NCBI GenBank assembly: GCA_942159475.1
Contig: OW804095.1
Location: 89,789,740 to 89,853,739, forward strand
Direction: 5' to 3'
DNA from: Sthenelais limicola
Lineage: Eukaryota > Annelida > Polychaeta > Phyllodocida > Sigalionidae
Length of the DNA stretch: 64,000 nucleotides
Positions 61,271 through 64,000 of this stretch are shown one piece after another (the stretch's first letter is position 1; each line of letters opens with the position of its first letter). The notes below the pieces were generated by a model. It was not told the DNA's origin. It made no database searches and saw nothing but the letters and a program-made list of their open reading frames with translations. The translations under genes were made by a program, and so were the position numbers.

Positions 61271-64000
61271 TCTAGTAGAAGTGCCCTTCGCTGCCGCCAG
61301 GTGTTGATGCACTGCCAATCTCAGAATGCTGGACACGGTTGTCACCTTTAAACATTTCTCCAACATCCGCATAGGGACGGATGCTTTTTTTTTAATGGCC
61401 TTCACCAGTTAATAAACGGATGCGATGACTTCACGGGTGTAGGCTGCTGGTGTGACAGAGAAAACGGGTGTTGGCACATTTCGCTATTACGTAACAGGTC
61501 AACAAGTGTCATGGTGGCCTTTCTGCAGCAGGGTGGCATTCACACAAGCAGCGCTACTATTAGGCCTGCTTCATATTCAGTATGAGTTAGTTAATACATT
61601 TCTTAATTCTATACGCTCAATACAGTATCCCCTCAACTGACTCTTTTCAAATAGGTTCAGGTCATTTGTAATTATTGATTAGCCTATCACCGCAATACAA
61701 CACCTGCAAGTAAAGCTACAATAATTATTTAGCTAGCACATAATAGGCCTATAATTATGTTCCCTTCCCAATAGAAACAATTGCAAGTTGATAAAAGTGA
61801 AATAAACACCACTCAAGACAAGGCCAAACTATAGGCTATCCATTGTTCCAACATGTTTTCCTTAAAATAACAAACAAACAAGCAAAAGAAACCTCCCAAG
61901 AATATGGTCATTTTTGATGAATCACTTTAAGTTATATGTGAAATGTATGGCAAAATCCATCTGTTGTCAAACTGAACTTTATCAATACCATCTTTACTTA
62001 ATTATTATGACGTTAGGCTATATTGGCGATTAAAAACTACTTCACAACTATAGGGAGAGAGTGAGAGAAAGAAATTAGGTGAATGATGAAAAGTAAGCCT
62101 AGATGTAGGCCTAATTATCATATCGAAATAGACTAGGCCTATAGCATACAGTATAATTATAGGCCTAATATTTTAGCGTATAGAGTGTCAGCTAGTGATA
62201 GGACCTGTGTAGGGTGGGATAGGAGAGAGACACTGTCCAGCCTAGCTGTAGCCGCGCGCGACAAAGCATACAACTACAAGAACGCAACGTGCATAGTAGA
62301 GCCTGCTGAGGTCAAGAAGTGGGTCAGTACTGGCTATTTATATCCACGCATGCGTGAAGCCATCAGGACATTCAAAATAGTGTTTGGTGTCCGTATCGTT
62401 TGGACCAATTATTTCCATTACATTTGTAACGTTACTTCCTCAAAACCACAATGGAGTCAACCTTGTAACAGGGAGCTTTGCGACGTCAGGTAAGTTATGA
62501 TGAGCCATTATAATTATGTTTTATAACTGAGTTTCTATTTAGGATTGTTAGCTGCCCGTTAGCTTGTTCTCCCGACTTGTGTTTGTTATAACAGGCTACC
62601 AGGGTCATTCTAAGCGCCTAATTAAGCTCTCTCTTGCCCCCGCCCCCCTCTCTCTCTACTCTAAACCCTACCTATGTAAATGCGTGGAACAATCTTTTTT
62701 ATTCATTTATTCAAGGCCAATATAATATTTAATATTTGATAATTATAAATTCATGGACATTTCACATAATGTGTACGCAAGACGAAGACGTCTTGTCCTT
62801 TATATATGAGTCTTACTGATCTATATACTAGGGAAAGTATGCACCCAAATACCAACGAAAAGGATGTATAATTATCTGTTTATCTATTTATTAAATACTA
62901 CATGAACAATTATGAGGATTTAAATCATTTATTTTTAGGGTCATCTCTATTTAAAGCAGTACTGTACATGGTGATATCCAACAGAGTTGTGGTCAAGGAT
63001 CTCATGCTTACATTTCCAAAGCCTTGGAACTGATGTTCTTCAAACTTTGCCCTCAACGTGACCACTACCATGCAGTCAATGGATTTCTTCCAATAGGTAA
63101 ATATCATATATGCAATCGAATAAGGACGACATCATGATTAATTATTATCATTATTGGGCAGGGCCTTCCATTTCTACAATGTACCACCTTGTTATAAACT
63201 TTTCGAAATAGACTTACCTTTAACATTCACAATGGTTTCTGAACCCCTAGCTTTTGTTTGGGGATTTGACTTAGCTTCAAAAAGGCGTCAAAACAATTCC
63301 ACACGCCAACTAGTATGGGTGAGCGAAAGGGGGCTTAATATTGTACTAGTGTCAAATGTGCGACATTGCCTCAACATTATACTGTGTTAGGGGATTCACA
63401 GAAGGCTGAGGTTTGGTACGAATACACTACTGTACAATTTCTTGTTTTGCTATAACATTTTGAGTTAATATATATGATTGTTGTACTTGCAGCACAACAT
63501 TACCCTTGACCAGAGGACACAACATGGAGTCAGTGGATGAGCTTACCATGTCCACGACGCCCATCAATAAACTCTTCAAAGAGGAACCAAGAACACCCAA
63601 ATGAAATGTTCTCCGATTTAAGGTCTTCCAGGATCTGCTTTGATATTAACTCAACCAGTGGCATGAACTAGATAGCAATGATGGCACACTTCACCCAAAG
63701 ATTTCTTCATTCTACCAGCAGTAATTGGGACCACCGACTGAGAGAAACTGGTCTTAATAATGGGGTAGTCTCTATAGAGAGGTGGTCTTTATGCGAGGAT
63801 CCACTGTATATATAAAGATATATATGGGTTTCTATTATATGTTACCATACTGAATTTATTGTTTTATATTGTTTATTGAGCGAGTGTTGCTCTTTGAGAA
63901 TTGTTGTGTGTGTATTTCTAATATTTGTGGTATCCCCGGAATATCTGCCTTGCAGAGAGAATAACCATGTTTCTACATTCATGTAAAATGCAAATGGAAA
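61271..64000. other. Mostly non-coding; weak splice-like signals
   Basis: A strong donor (CAG|GTAAGT) at 62489/62490 follows a short CpG-containing stretch (62240-62290). An acceptor-like TACTTGCAG occurs at 63492. They might belong to a host gene extending to the right, but no exon has recognisable coding content. CT-rich and AT-rich simple sequence elsewhere. Confidence 0.3.

Noticed and set aside
62185..62493. 102-codon open frame ending at a good splice donor
   Set aside because: It begins with GTG, has no recognisable domain and no matching downstream exon. Kept only as a weak splice signal.

Overview
This window is eukaryotic, almost certainly from an invertebrate animal. It is AT-rich and intron-bearing. 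It holds no rRNA, tRNA, CRISPR array, bacterial operon or recognisable intact host gene. It is instead packed with retroelements typical of marine invertebrate genomes: DIRS and Ngaro-type tyrosine-recombinase (YR) retrotransposons, L1-like and CR1-like LINEs, LTR-element fragments, a Crypton-like recombinase pseudogene, and many inverted or tandem repeats. The sequence alone does not identify the species or phylum.

Layout. 1-2727 (minus): a YR retroelement running off the left edge. 7599-12827 (minus): a structurally complete DIRS element with inverted terminal repeats, an internal complementary region, and open gag, RT-RNase H-methyltransferase and YR frames. 13.7-14.2 kb: a minisatellite. 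14.3-15.8 kb: a truncated Ngaro-like element. 16.1-18.5 kb: about 14 copies of a short palindromic motif (core ATACCGGGTAT or its halves). 19.1-20.3 kb: duplications, a foldback and a palindrome. 21.1-24.2 kb: a decayed copy of an unnamed invertebrate multigene family between direct repeats. 24.36-26.35 kb: an LTR and a Gln/Pro-rich gag-like ORF. 26.3-33.7 kb: a dead L1-like LINE (LINE F) broken by two Ngaro-like elements. 34.7-36.5 kb: another dead YR element. 36.5-37.3 kb: an LTR with a Ty3/gypsy-like gag remnant. 37.46-52.34 kb: a three-level nest. A minus-strand L1-like LINE G, flanked by a near-perfect 16-bp target duplication, is split by a 5'-truncated CR1-like LINE (H1), whose 3' UTR is in turn split by a full-length, apparently intact LINE of the same family (H2). 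59.1-60.4 kb: a Crypton/DUF3504 recombinase pseudogene. The rest is non-coding sequence with hairpins and simple repeats.

Two observations stand out. First, the ORF1 proteins of two different LINE types (L1-like F and G, and CR1-like H2) carry a C-terminal NADAR (YbiA-like, ADP-ribose-related) domain behind a coiled coil and an RRM-like region. Second, the H family repeats a small RNA hairpin: stem GUGUUC/GAAUGC capped by a GUNA tetraloop, usually set on a second, sequence-variable outer stem. It occurs 11 times, only in the intervals downstream of H-family ORFs. A compensatory C-G to A-U change supports the stem. H2 also carries a free-standing SGNH-esterase ORF between ORF1 and the endonuclease-RT ORF, so its product set (RNA-binding NADAR protein, esterase, endonuclease-RT, repeated cis-hairpins) looks like an unusually elaborate retrotransposition system.
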